The notes below the pieces were generated by a model. That model had not been told where the DNA came from. It made no database searches and saw only the letters and a program-made list of their open reading frames with translations. The position numbers were made by a program, and so were the translations under genes. Below are positions 36,580 through 45,298 of a DNA stretch of 64,000 nucleotides, in pieces (positions within the stretch are counted from its first letter, which is position 1; the number at the start of each line of letters is the position of its first letter). The stretch lies in the NCBI GenBank assembly GCA_016743945.1, contig JADGFI010000007.1, positions 124,001 to 188,000 of the forward strand. The letters are read 5' to 3'. The stretch is from Desulfobacteraceae bacterium. Its GTDB lineage: Bacteria > Desulfobacterota > Desulfobacteria > Desulfobacterales > Desulfobacteraceae.

Positions 36580-38481
36580 TCATGCTTTTTTCCCATATCC
36601 GATCTTACCCAAGGATGCTTCTATCTCATCCAGAATGGCATAATCATCTATTGTTGCTGGTACTTTATACTCTTTTTGATCTGCAATGGACCGCATGGTT
36701 CCCCGTAAAATTTTTCCGGATCTTGTTTTGGGAAGCCGTTTGACAACGGTTGCGGTTTTAAAGGCAGCAACCGGTCCTATCCGGTCACGGACCCGTTGGA
36801 TCACCTCCTTGACCACATCGGCTTGATCTCTTTTTACGCCTGCGTTGAGAACCAGCATCCCCAAGGGAACCTGACCTTTGAGTTGGTCTTCAACCCCCAT
36901 AACGGCACATTCCGCCACATCGGGGTGACCGGCGATAGCCTCTTCCATGGCACCTGTGGACAGCCTGTGGCCGGCCACATTAATAATGTCGTCGGTTCTG
37001 GCCATGACAAAAACATAGCCGTCGTCATCAATATACCCGGCATCGGAAGTTTCATAATAACCCGGGAAGGCGGACAGATAGGCAGACTTATACCGGTCAT
37101 CATTCTGCCACAGGGTGGGCAGGGTGCCCGGTGGTAGGGGAAGTTTTGCCACAATGGCACCTATATCACCCTTTGCAACCGGATTGCCATCCCCGTCTAG
37201 AACAGCCATGTCCCAGCCGGGAGCTGCCTTGGTGGGGGAGCCCGGTTTGACTTCAAACTGGTGGAGTCCCACGCAGTTGGCGGCAATGGCCCACCCGGTT
37301 TCCGTCTGCCACCAATGATCTATTACCGGTATTTTCAGAGAGTTTTCCGCCCAGGACAGGGTATCCGGGTCGGTTCTTTCCCCGGCCAGGAACAGATATT
37401 TGAATCCGGAAAGGTCAAAATTGCCCATGAGCTTTGCTTGTGGATCTTCCCGTTTAATGGCCCTGAAGGCGGTGGGAGCCGTAAACATGGTTTTTACCTT
37501 GTGTTGGGCAATGATTCTCCAGAAAACCGACGCATCCGGGGTGCCCACGGGTTTTCCTTCAAAGATAATGGTGGTGCACCCTTTTAAAAGCGGTGCATAG
37601 ACGATATAGGAATGACCCACCACCCATCCGATGTCGGAAGCGGCCCAATAAACATCCCCCTGGCTCACCCCGTAGATGGCGCTCATACTCCATTTCAATG
37701 CCACCATATGGCCGCCGTTGTCCCGGACAATCCCCTTTGGCTCGCCGGTCGTGCCGGAAGTATAGAGGATGTACAAAGGATCGGTAGCCGCAACCGGTAC
37801 ACAATCGTGGGGGGCTGCCTGGTACATGACATCGGCCCAGTCAAAATCCCGGCCGTCTATCATGGTGGCCTGGGCCTGGGGCCGCTGGAAGATAATGCAG
37901 CTTTGTGGTTTCTCCGAGGCAAGATCAATGGCGTCGTCGAGCATGGGTTTATATTCAATCACCCGTTTCACCTCGATACCGCAGGAGGCCGATACAATAA
38001 CCTTGGGTTTGGCATCATTGATTCTTGTTGCCAGTTCATTGGGGGCAAATCCGCCAAAAACCACGGAATGGACCGCACCGATCCTGGCACATGCCAGCAT
38101 GGCAAATGCGGCTTCCGGTATCATGGGCATGTAGATCAGCACCCGGTCGCCTTTGACCACCCCTTTGGCGGCAAGGGCACCTGCAAACAAGGAGACCTGC
38201 TCTTTGAGGTCGTTATAGGTGTATTTTTTTATGGTGTCCGTGACCGGACTGTCATAGATAATGGCTGTCTGATCCCCAATCCCATTCTCCACATGAAGAT
38301 CAACTGCATTGTAACAGGTATTGGTCGTAGCCCCTGCGAACCAGTGGTAAAAAGGCTTGTTGGAATCATCCAGCACCTTGTCCCAGCGTTTATACCAGAA
38401 ACAGTCTTCTGCAATGGGACCCCAGAACCCTTCCGGGTCCTGGATGGATTGCTCATAGGCCTCAGCATACAAATTGGACAT
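36580..38481 (-). CDS. prpE: Propionyl-CoA synthetase (acyl-AMP-forming)
   Basis: A 633-residue ANL superfamily enzyme that activates propionate (or acetate) with ATP and CoA through an acyl-adenylate. The P-loop-like YTSGTTGEPKG and the PrpE-typical IVRDNGGHMVALKWSM lie near 240-265, WWQTETGW near 395, and the conserved C-terminal KTRSGKILRGTMR with the catalytic, acetylatable Lys near 595. GAGGAG precedes the ATG. It follows acs by 30 bases and precedes the symporter by 129 bases on the same strand. The neighbouring paralogue is the acetate-type enzyme, so propionate is the more likely substrate here. Confidence 0.9.
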   Translation of the reverse strand: MSNLYAEAYEQSIQDPEGFWGPIAEDCFWYKRWDKVLDDSNKPFYHWFAGATTNTCYNAVDLHVENGIGDQTAIIYDSPVTDTIKKYTYNDLKEQVSLFAGALAAKGVVKGDRVLIYMPMIPEAAFAMLACARIGAVHSVVFGGFAPNELATRINDAKPKVIVSASCGIEVKRVIEYKPMLDDAIDLASEKPQSCIIFQRPQAQATMIDGRDFDWADVMYQAAPHDCVPVAATDPLYILYTSGTTGEPKGIVRDNGGHMVALKWSMSAIYGVSQGDVYWAASDIGWVVGHSYIVYAPLLKGCTTIIFEGKPVGTPDASVFWRIIAQHKVKTMFTAPTAFRAIKREDPQAKLMGNFDLSGFKYLFLAGERTDPDTLSWAENSLKIPVIDHWWQTETGWAIAANCVGLHQFEVKPGSPTKAAPGWDMAVLDGDGNPVAKGDIGAIVAKLPLPPGTLPTLWQNDDRYKSAYLSAFPGYYETSDAGYIDDDGYVFVMARTDDIINVAGHRLSTGAMEEAIAGHPDVAECAVMGVEDQLKGQVPLGMLVLNAGVKRDQADVVKEVIQRVRDRIGPVAAFKTATVVKRLPKTRSGKILRGTMRSIADQKEYKVPATIDDYAILDEIEASLGKIGYGKKA

Positions 38482-38511
38482 CGATTTCTCCTCAAATTAT
38501 ATCAGCGTCAA

Positions 38512-40545
38512 TTATTTGTCTTGTACCATTATTCTGATTTCTTCTACAATTTCCGGGTTGGCCAGGGTCATGACATTGCCCACATCGCCTGTATTGGAAA
38601 TAGCACCGAGCACCCGTCTCATGATCTTGCCGGAACGGGTTTTGGGCATATCCGGTACCAGCCATACTTTTCTGGGTTTGGCAATTTTGCCGATCTGGTC
38701 ACATATGGCATTGGAAATCTTTTGTGCCAAGGCTTCCGTGGGGTCAACCCCGGTTTTAAGGGCCACATAAAGATCCGGCTCCTTGCCCTTGATTTCGTGG
38801 GCCACGGGCACAACCGCCGCTTCTGCGACCTCATCCACAACAAGCGCTGCAGATTCAATTTCTTTGGTACCAAGCCTGTGACCGGACACATTGATGACAT
38901 CGTCAATTCGCCCCAGAATCCTGAAATAGCCGTCTTCAGCCATGGTGGCGGCGTCCCCTGCCAGATAGGGCCAATCTCGCCAATCCTTGCTTTCAGGGTT
39001 CCTGCAGATATCGGCAAAATAGGTTTTTACAAATCGTTCGCGATCTCCCCAGATGGTCTGGAACATACCGGGCCATGGATTCTGGATGCAGATATTGCCC
39101 GCAATACCGATTTCAGTAATCTCTTTGGCGTCGTCATCTAGGATAAAGGGATGGATGCCGGGCACACCCGGACCTGCACTGCCTGGTTTCATGGGTTTGA
39201 TGCCCGGAACCGTGCTGCAGAGAAATCCGCCGGTTTCCGTCTGCCACCAGGTATCGACAATGATGGCTTCTCCCTTGCCCACAGCTGATTCATACCATTT
39301 CCAAACGGCGGGTTCGATGGGTTCGCCCACCGTGGTCATATGTTTGAAATGGTAGTTGTACTTGGCGGGTTCCTCAGGTCCTAATTTTCTTAGGGCACGG
39401 ATGGCCGTGGGGGCGGTGTGGAAAATATTGACATCCAGTTCCTGGGCGATTCTCCAGGAGCGGCCGGCATCAGGATAGGTGGGAACGCCTTCATAAATTA
39501 CCGAAGAGGCACACAGGGCCAGCGGTCCGTAGACAATGAAGGAATGGCCGGTGATCCAGCCGATATCCGCCATGCACCAGTATACATCTTCCGGGTGGAT
39601 ATCCTGGATATATTTGGACATGGCCGTTACATAGGCAAGATATCCGCCGGTACCGTGCTGGCAGCCCTTGGGTTTTCCAGTGGTGCCGCTGGTATACATT
39701 AAAAACAAGGGATCTTCGGACAGCATTTGTTCAGGCTCAATGCGAACCCCGTAATGATTCTTTAATTCTTCATTGACAAAGACATCCCGTCCGTCAACCA
39801 TGGGGGTATCGGCTGAATATTTGCCGGGGTATCGCTGCCATACGAGCACTTTGTCAACCACCTGGCCCTGTTCGGCGGATATTTTTGCGGCATCGTCGGC
39901 ATGTTGTTTGTGATTGAGAAGCTTTCCAGACCTGTAATAGGCATCCATGGTAATCAGTACCCTTGAGTTGGAATCCACGATTCTGTCGGCACAGGCAGAG
40001 GCGGAGAATCCGCCGAATACCACCGAATGGATGACCCCAATACGGGCACAGGCCAACATGGTAATGGGAAGTTCGGCTGACATGGGCATGTGGATGGTGA
40101 CCCTGTCTCCTCGTTTTAGGCCGGCAAAATTTTTGAGCAAAGAGGCAAACTCATTGACCCTGACATAGAGTTCCTGGTAGGTGATATGGTCGGCTCTTTC
40201 TTCTTCCAGTTCAGGAACAAAGTGGATGGCGGTTTTGTTTTTGTTCTCTTTGAGGTGTCGGTCGATACAATTGTAACTGGCATTGATCTTACCGCCTTTA
40301 AACCATTTGTAACAAGGAATATCACTGGAATCTAAAACCTCATCCCAGGATTTGTACCAGGTGAGCAGATCGGCAAATTCTGTGAAACAATCCGGGAAGT
40401 TGTCCAAACTGAACCGATCAAAAATATCCGGATCTGTCAGGTTGGCCTGGCCAATAAATTTTGATGAAGGATAGTAGTAGTCTTCTTCTTTCCAATGGAC
40501 TGCGATCTGGGCTTCTGTGGTCTCGACAACATCTTTTTTGCTCAT
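38512..40545 (-). CDS. acs: Acetyl-CoA synthetase (AMP-forming)
   Basis: A 677-residue AMP-forming acetate--CoA ligase. Motifs are YTSGTTGKPKG with CQHGTGGYLAYV (about 275-297), DTWWQTETGGF (about 430-440), and MPKTRSGKIMRRVL (about 640-653), whose Lys is the usual acetylation site controlled by sirtuins. AAAGGAG stands eight bases before ATG 40545. It is the first gene of the acetate/propionate operon, and a 647-base region upstream holds its control signals. Confidence 0.94.
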   Translation of the reverse strand: MSKKDVVETTEAQIAVHWKEEDYYYPSSKFIGQANLTDPDIFDRFSLDNFPDCFTEFADLLTWYKSWDEVLDSSDIPCYKWFKGGKINASYNCIDRHLKENKNKTAIHFVPELEEERADHITYQELYVRVNEFASLLKNFAGLKRGDRVTIHMPMSAELPITMLACARIGVIHSVVFGGFSASACADRIVDSNSRVLITMDAYYRSGKLLNHKQHADDAAKISAEQGQVVDKVLVWQRYPGKYSADTPMVDGRDVFVNEELKNHYGVRIEPEQMLSEDPLFLMYTSGTTGKPKGCQHGTGGYLAYVTAMSKYIQDIHPEDVYWCMADIGWITGHSFIVYGPLALCASSVIYEGVPTYPDAGRSWRIAQELDVNIFHTAPTAIRALRKLGPEEPAKYNYHFKHMTTVGEPIEPAVWKWYESAVGKGEAIIVDTWWQTETGGFLCSTVPGIKPMKPGSAGPGVPGIHPFILDDDAKEITEIGIAGNICIQNPWPGMFQTIWGDRERFVKTYFADICRNPESKDWRDWPYLAGDAATMAEDGYFRILGRIDDVINVSGHRLGTKEIESAALVVDEVAEAAVVPVAHEIKGKEPDLYVALKTGVDPTEALAQKISNAICDQIGKIAKPRKVWLVPDMPKTRSGKIMRRVLGAISNTGDVGNVMTLANPEIVEEIRIMVQDK

Positions 40546-40619
40546 CGGTTATCTCCTTTGGATTTATATTATTAACCATTTGAAATTATTAATTATTTTT
40601 CAGATAAATAATATGAGAG

Positions 40620-40633
40620 CACCACCTCCTTTA
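40620..40633 (-). promoter_or_regulatory. Perfect Shine-Dalgarno-like 14-mer upstream of acs
   Basis: Minus-strand TAAAGGAGGTGGTG, identical to 36539-36552 before the symporter and 74 bases upstream of the acs start, which has its own AAAGGAG. No ATG frame follows at normal spacing, so it does not look like an ordinary gene start. Confidence 0.35.
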
Positions 40634-40798
40634 TTACGAAAAATGAATTCGTGGAATAAACCTAACTTTTTTTATATTACAGTTTTAAAAATACCTAGTG
40701 TGTTTAGTCAGCTTTCTTTCTTAAGTTAAGACTGTAAAAATCAGGACAAGGGTGAGCAGCGTACCAAGTGAGATGAAAAATCGTAGTTATTTAGTGAA

Positions 40799-40849
40799 TA
40801 CAATTTATATTGTACCTAAATCAATATTAAGATCTCAAATTTAAGTCAA
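40799..40849 (-). promoter_or_regulatory. Candidate acs promoter with palindromic operator
   Basis: On the minus strand TTGACT (40849-40844) and TATTGA (40826-40821) are 17 bases apart. TACAAT-TTAT-ATTGTA (40799-40814) is a 6-base inverted repeat that would overlap the start of transcription, a usual place for a repressor. The -10 box is poor and the regulator is not known. Confidence 0.35.
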
Positions 40850-41192
40850 TAGAAAAATTTTGTTTATTCACTATTTTTTTTGCGCTATCTGTTTAAAAAA
40901 AGGGAATAACCGATGCTGTCACCAGAACTGCAAAAGGGTTAACCTATTAAAAATATAACAAGTTTTGCTTATAAACATGGTTTGGTGTTTTTAAACCCTG
41001 TATAAGACGAGATGATTTTTAAAATACACCCATCCTTTTAAAAAAAATGGTTTTGGGACAAGATGAAATTAATATTTCAATTTTCCTTGGAATTCGTCAT
41101 CTGTGAAATAGAAATAATCGTTGCAAGGCCAAAGGAATAACAGGTATAATTGCACACTACAAAAGCAATATTTAATTTTAAGGAAAATTCAT

Positions 41193-41861
41193 ATGACCAA
41201 TCCCATTAAAACAAACACCATTGACACATATTGGAATTTAAAACTTGAAGCTGTTAAGGAGAATCTGGAAAATAATAATTTTGAGGTGTTTATTGCCCAG
41301 ACGGCTGAAGCTGCCAAAAATATTGCAGTGGATCAGATTATTCCCGGGCTCGATATCAAAAGTGTTTCCTGGGGCGGTTCCATGTCCTTTATCCGCACGG
41401 GCCTTTTCCATGCCCTGAAGGACAATAAGGATCTTGAAGTGCTCAACACCTATGACAAAAGTTTGTCCCAGGCCCAAATGCTGGAACTTCGGCGCAAATC
41501 GCTTATGGTGGATCTGTTTGTCACAGGTACCAATGCCATTACCGAAGCCGGGCATCTGGTCAACCTGGATATGGTTGGAAACCGGGTGGCGGCTATCATG
41601 TGGGGACCTAAAAATGTTCTCTTGATTGTCGGCAGAAATAAACTTTGCGGTGATCTTGAAGACGCCATGTTCCGGATTAAAAATTATGCAGCGCCGGTTA
41701 ATGCAATGAATTTAAGCAAAAAAACCCCCTGCGCAAAAACAGGTGTCTGCCATGATTGTGCAAGTCCAGACAGAATCTGTAATTATTGGACCATTACGGA
41801 AAAATGTTTTTTAAAGGGTCGGATAAAAATTATTCTTGTGAATGAAGAGTTGGGCTTTTAA
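41193..41861 (+). CDS. LUD-domain (LutC/DUF162) protein
   Basis: A 222-residue protein of the LUD family, related to LutC/YkgG proteins of lactate utilisation. Family signatures are VSWGGSMSFIRTGL, VTGTNAITEAGHLVNLDMVGNRVAA and GPKNVLLIVGRNKL. Cys-rich CAKTGVCHDCASPDRIC near the C-terminus could bind a metal or an iron-sulfur cluster. The longest frame begins at 41121, but ATG 41193 with AAGGA is the likely start. It stands alone, divergent from acs. In anaerobes stand-alone LUD proteins of this size are common and their role is not settled. Confidence 0.85.
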   Translation: MTNPIKTNTIDTYWNLKLEAVKENLENNNFEVFIAQTAEAAKNIAVDQIIPGLDIKSVSWGGSMSFIRTGLFHALKDNKDLEVLNTYDKSLSQAQMLELRRKSLMVDLFVTGTNAITEAGHLVNLDMVGNRVAAIMWGPKNVLLIVGRNKLCGDLEDAMFRIKNYAAPVNAMNLSKKTPCAKTGVCHDCASPDRICNYWTITEKCFLKGRIKIILVNEELGF

Positions 41862-41910
41862 ATTATGCAGACCATTATCGTTTTCCAGCAGAACGATACA
41901 TTCGGCTGAA

Positions 41911-43095
41911 CTACCTCTTTTTTTTTCTTGTCTCTTTTGAGGGGGTTAAAGAGGCTTTTATGACCATATCCGATCCAAACTTTTCCATGATGGAATCAAC
42001 TGCCTTGTCAACGGATTCCCATTGCTTTTTTGTTTTTTCCCTGGGGGGGCAGAGCAAGTCCATCTGAATCGGTGTATTTTTATCCTGGAAACCGGAAACC
42101 CCCACACCCAACAGCCGAATTTTTTTCTTTACTGCCACTTTTGTATAGAGGGAAAGGGCTTCATTGAAAATAACCGTGGAAGAACAACTCCAGGATTCAA
42201 TTTTCCTGCTCCGGGTAATCTGGGTGAAGTCTGAAAATTTAATTTTGATGGAAATGTTGCGGCAGAGCTTTCTTTCTTTCCGCAGATCCCGGCCTACTCT
42301 CTGGGAAAGGGCTAATAATATCTGACTGGCAGTCTCAAAATTCGAAATGTCCTGGGTGAGGGTGGTTTCACTGGAGATTGATTTTCTGATATAATTGCAT
42401 TCAACTTTAGATTGGTCTCGCCCATGGGATAACTCATAAAGGCGAGTGCCCATCTTGCCGAATTTTTTGTTGAGCAGACCTGGGTCGTATTGGTGAATAT
42501 CCCCCAATGTCTGAACCTGTAAAATTTCCATGAGTTTCATGGCCTGTTTGCCAACTCCGGGAACCTTTGCAATGGGTAGGCTTTCAATAAAATGATTCAT
42601 TTTATCTCGGCAAATGAGGGTAATTCCCGAGGGTTTATCCATGTCCGAGGCAATTTTGGCCAAAAATTTGACCGGTGCAATCCCAATGGAACAGGTCAAA
42701 AAAACCTCTTTAAATATGGTTTCCTTGATTTCTTTTGCCATTTTTTCGGGAGGACCGAATAATTTTTCACATCCCTTGATATCCACATAGGCCTCATCAA
42801 TGGATACCTGTTCCACCAGTGGGGAAAATCCAGAGATGATGTTCATAATTTTTTTGGATGCTGCTAAATATTTGTGCCGGCTTCCCGGAACAATGATAAC
42901 CTGGGGGCAGCGTTGTTTTGCCTGGAAAACAGGCATGGCAGAATGAATCCCGAATTTGCGGGCCTCATAACTGGCAGTGGAAACGACGCTGCGACTTGAA
43001 TTGCCTGCCACAATTATGGGCTTATTTTGAAGATCTGGGTTGTCTCTTTGTTCAACGGAAGCAAAAAAAGCGTCCATGTCAATGTGAAGGATCAT
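41911..43095 (-). CDS. dinB: DNA polymerase IV (Y family)
   Basis: A 394-residue translesion polymerase. The catalytic DMDAFFASVEQ is at residues 6-16 and SIDEAYVDI near 101-109. The thumb HhH region (VPGVGKQAMKLMEIL) and the little-finger domain follow. QMDLLCP near 347 resembles the beta-clamp binding motif. Its length is slightly above the usual 350-360. The first codons overlap the PilZ gene in an ATGA, so it is coupled to an unrelated motility-type gene. Confidence 0.93.
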   Translation of the reverse strand: MILHIDMDAFFASVEQRDNPDLQNKPIIVAGNSSRSVVSTASYEARKFGIHSAMPVFQAKQRCPQVIIVPGSRHKYLAASKKIMNIISGFSPLVEQVSIDEAYVDIKGCEKLFGPPEKMAKEIKETIFKEVFLTCSIGIAPVKFLAKIASDMDKPSGITLICRDKMNHFIESLPIAKVPGVGKQAMKLMEILQVQTLGDIHQYDPGLLNKKFGKMGTRLYELSHGRDQSKVECNYIRKSISSETTLTQDISNFETASQILLALSQRVGRDLRKERKLCRNISIKIKFSDFTQITRSRKIESWSCSSTVIFNEALSLYTKVAVKKKIRLLGVGVSGFQDKNTPIQMDLLCPPREKTKKQWESVDKAVDSIMEKFGSDMVIKASLTPSKETRKKKR

Positions 43096-43547
43096 CTTCT
43101 TTGATTTTGGGTCATTTGGTTTCCAGACTTGCGCATCATCTCTTTTTTTTGCATTTCAAGTACATATTTGTGGATTATTTCATATTCTTGAATGGTGCAG
43201 TTTTCAAAAATACAATGGCAAATCCCCTGGTCGGAGATGTCCAGGATTCTCAACTGGGCTGAAAACTCAAGTTCTCCCCTGTAATTGGGTATATCAAGAA
43301 TAAGATGTATCTGATCAACATCATATTGTGCAAACCCTTCATCTCGAAAGGCCATGCCGCCGGCACTGATATTGATCACTTGTACCGGTTTTTGCTTAAA
43401 GTCCATGGAAAGACGAAGGTCCCCTTTAAAAATATAGCGAAAGGCTTCCCGCTGATCTTCTGTCTCGAGTGGGTCTCGGATATCACTAGTTTGTTTCGGT
43501 TTTTTCCAGAACAAATTCGACCCTCCTGTTCCTGTTTCTATTTTCAT
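43092..43547 (-). CDS. PilZ domain protein
   Basis: This 151-residue protein carries a PilZ-like domain (about 32-125) with REAFRY at its start and the VINISAGGMAF motif (about 57-67), corresponding to the c-di-GMP-binding R...R and D/N-x-S-x-x-G elements. The first Arg pair is not perfect. The frame overlaps the MotB gene by 62 bases; a TTG at 43514 would shorten the overlap to 29. The neighbourhood of motA and motB suggests control of motility by c-di-GMP. Confidence 0.8.
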   Translation of the reverse strand: MKIETGTGGSNLFWKKPKQTSDIRDPLETEDQREAFRYIFKGDLRLSMDFKQKPVQVINISAGGMAFRDEGFAQYDVDQIHLILDIPNYRGELEFSAQLRILDISDQGICHCIFENCTIQEYEIIHKYVLEMQKKEMMRKSGNQMTQNQRR

Positions 43548-44217
43548 CTGTGGTATTGGGAACCAGGGGCAAGATATCTGCGTATCCTGTGGCGGTAAGT
43601 CGTTTGGGGCTTATTCCCTTGGAAATAAGGTATTTTAAAACCGTTGTGGCCCGTATGGCAGACAATTCCCAGTTGGAGGCAAAGGCCGGGGTTGAAATCG
43701 GGATGTTATCGGTATGCCCTTTTATATTAATGGTGTATTCGGGATATTCATCAAAGATTTGTATCATTTGATTAAAACTTGGCAAGGCATCGGAATTAAA
43801 GCTGGCTGAGCCTGAACTGAACAGCGCTTCCCCGGAAACGATGATCATAATCTTACCGTATCTGGAACGGGTGGTGATCTTTTTGGACGAACTCGATTTT
43901 TGAGCCATCTTGTTAATTTTTTTAAAGAGGGAGGTTTCCCGTGATCGAAGACCTGTGATATCTTCAAGGCTGATTTTGTTATCCAGATTACCCGACAGGT
44001 CGTAAAGTTCCACAGCCCCTTTGGGTTCATGGTTTTGTTTAAGCTGACGCATCATGATTTCAACCCTTGATTCATATTTTTCTTTCTCAAAAAAAGCAAG
44101 GGAGTAGAGCAGAACGAAAAAAACCAATAGGATGGTCATTAGATCCGCATAGGTTATAAGCCAGGTTGCATCATCGTCATAGGTAATAAATGAACTGTTA
44201 TAGGAGGTGTCTTTCAT
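43486..44217 (-). CDS. motB: Flagellar motor stator protein MotB
   Basis: A 243-residue protein with one membrane helix near residues 20-40. The proton-channel region is TWLITYADLMTILLVFFVLLYS, in which the Asp of YADLMT is the conserved ion-binding residue. The C-terminal half is an OmpA-like peptidoglycan-binding domain (INIKGHTDNIPI, NWELSAIRATTVLKYL, NRNRRVEFVL). The start overlaps the MotA stop in an ATGA. Other stator families (PomB type, using sodium) share these features, so the ion is not decided. Confidence 0.92.
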   Translation of the reverse strand: MKDTSYNSSFITYDDDATWLITYADLMTILLVFFVLLYSLAFFEKEKYESRVEIMMRQLKQNHEPKGAVELYDLSGNLDNKISLEDITGLRSRETSLFKKINKMAQKSSSSKKITTRSRYGKIMIIVSGEALFSSGSASFNSDALPSFNQMIQIFDEYPEYTINIKGHTDNIPISTPAFASNWELSAIRATTVLKYLISKGISPKRLTATGYADILPLVPNTTDENRNRNRRVEFVLEKTETN

Positions 44218-44993
44218 GGCGCAGGCTTTTTATCCATCTGATTCATGGGTTTGCGTCGTCTGGAAGAAATAAAGCTGGACAATTTTTCATAGATAATCAC
44301 TGGGTTGTTATCGTTGATGATGGAGATGGCCCCTTCACGGATAATTTCAAGATGAATAATTTCAATAACGGTTCTGGACCGCAGTTTACCTGCTATGGGG
44401 AGAAAAAACAGAGTGGATAACAAGGAACCATAAAAAGTGGTCAGCAATGCGGTTGCCATGGCAGGGCCTATATTGGCAGGATCCTGGAGCTTACTGAGCA
44501 TCTGGACAAGGCCGATTAATGTGCCGAGCATGCCAAAGGCCGGGGCATAAATTCCCATTTTTCGAAATACATCCTGTACAATGAAATGGCGCATTTGAAG
44601 GGATTGAATCTCTGTGGTAAGGGCAGCCCGGATCACTTCTTCCGAGGATCCGTCGGCCAGTAACCCACAGGCTTTTTTTAAAAACAGGGAACGGGTTTTG
44701 AATTTTGCCAGGTTTAAAAGGCCCTGGCTCCGGCTGATGCGACTGAGGCGAATCATAGTGGCCACAGCATCGTTGGGATCCTCCTTGTCCTTTGAAAAAA
44801 CAAAATAGGCGGCATTAAAGGCCGCAAATACATCCCGGAACTGGAAGGTGATCAATGTGGTGGCAAGGGTTCCTCCGAAAACAATCATGAGTCCGGGAAC
44901 ATTTATGAAGTTGTAAATATTTCCCCCAAGGAAGATGGCGGAAATTATCAATGTCAAGCCGGAAATAATACCGATAAAAGAGGCAATATCCAT
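44214..44993 (-). CDS. motA: Flagellar motor stator protein MotA
   Basis: A 259-residue protein with four membrane helices: two at the N-terminus (IIS...LIISAIFLGG and NVPGLMIVFGGTLATTLITF) and two after a long cytoplasmic loop (YAPAFGMLGTLIGLVQML and MATALLTTFYGSLLSTLFFLPIAGKL). These include the conserved GxLGTxxGL and Pro residues of MotA/PomA. It is the first gene of a motA-motB-pilZ-dinB run joined by short overlaps. No flagellar structural gene is in the window. Confidence 0.92.
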   Translation of the reverse strand: MDIASFIGIISGLTLIISAIFLGGNIYNFINVPGLMIVFGGTLATTLITFQFRDVFAAFNAAYFVFSKDKEDPNDAVATMIRLSRISRSQGLLNLAKFKTRSLFLKKACGLLADGSSEEVIRAALTTEIQSLQMRHFIVQDVFRKMGIYAPAFGMLGTLIGLVQMLSKLQDPANIGPAMATALLTTFYGSLLSTLFFLPIAGKLRSRTVIEIIHLEIIREGAISIINDNNPVIIYEKLSSFISSRRRKPMNQMDKKPAP

Positions 44994-45298
44994 ATGAAAT
45001 TATGTATCCTTGCAAAAAATTATATTACTATCACATTGGTGCAATGTTTTGGTAACGAGTGTTCCATATCCAAGATTCCATGCTATTATATTCCGCCTAT
45101 GGGGTCAAGATTTTATAGCTGCTTTGGTATTCCAATGAAAAAAAAAGAAAGATTGATCATTTGTTTGAGAATTTGATATGCTCTGTCACTGTTAAATAAG
45201 GGGCTGTACAAGGGCAGTTTCGCCGGGAAAAGAAAAAACCTTGGTGATACAAGGCAACGACTTTGGTAATGCAGGGTCTGACAATTTATGGAGAGAAA
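44994..45298. other. Divergent intergenic region, no gene
   Basis: The region lies between motA (minus) and the peptide-binding protein (plus). On the minus strand a TATAAT is present about 80 bases before motA, but the nearest TTGACC is only 12 bases away, so this is not a good promoter. No sigma-28-type sequence was recognised. Confidence 0.3.

Larger units (their letters stand above)
40546..41192. other. Divergent control region between acs and LUD gene
   Basis: There is no gene here. The minus-strand side carries the 14-base Shine-Dalgarno-like element (40620-40633) and the candidate promoter and operator at 40799-40849. Towards the plus-strand gene at 41193 no clear promoter is seen; AAGGA precedes its ATG. 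The stretch is very rich in A and T. Confidence 0.4.

Noticed and set aside
37612..39141. Plus-strand frame of 509 aa
   Set aside because: It lies fully antisense to prpE and acs, which have complete catalytic motifs; its His/Gly-rich sequence is typical of a codon-bias shadow.
40517..40729. Plus-strand 70-aa hydrophobic frame
   Set aside because: It overlaps the acs start antisense and the AT-rich leader; no ribosome binding site is seen and the hydrophobicity follows from base composition.
45050..45110. Minus-strand TTGACC/TATAAT promoter before motA
   Set aside because: The two boxes are only 12 bases apart, far from the 16-18 needed.
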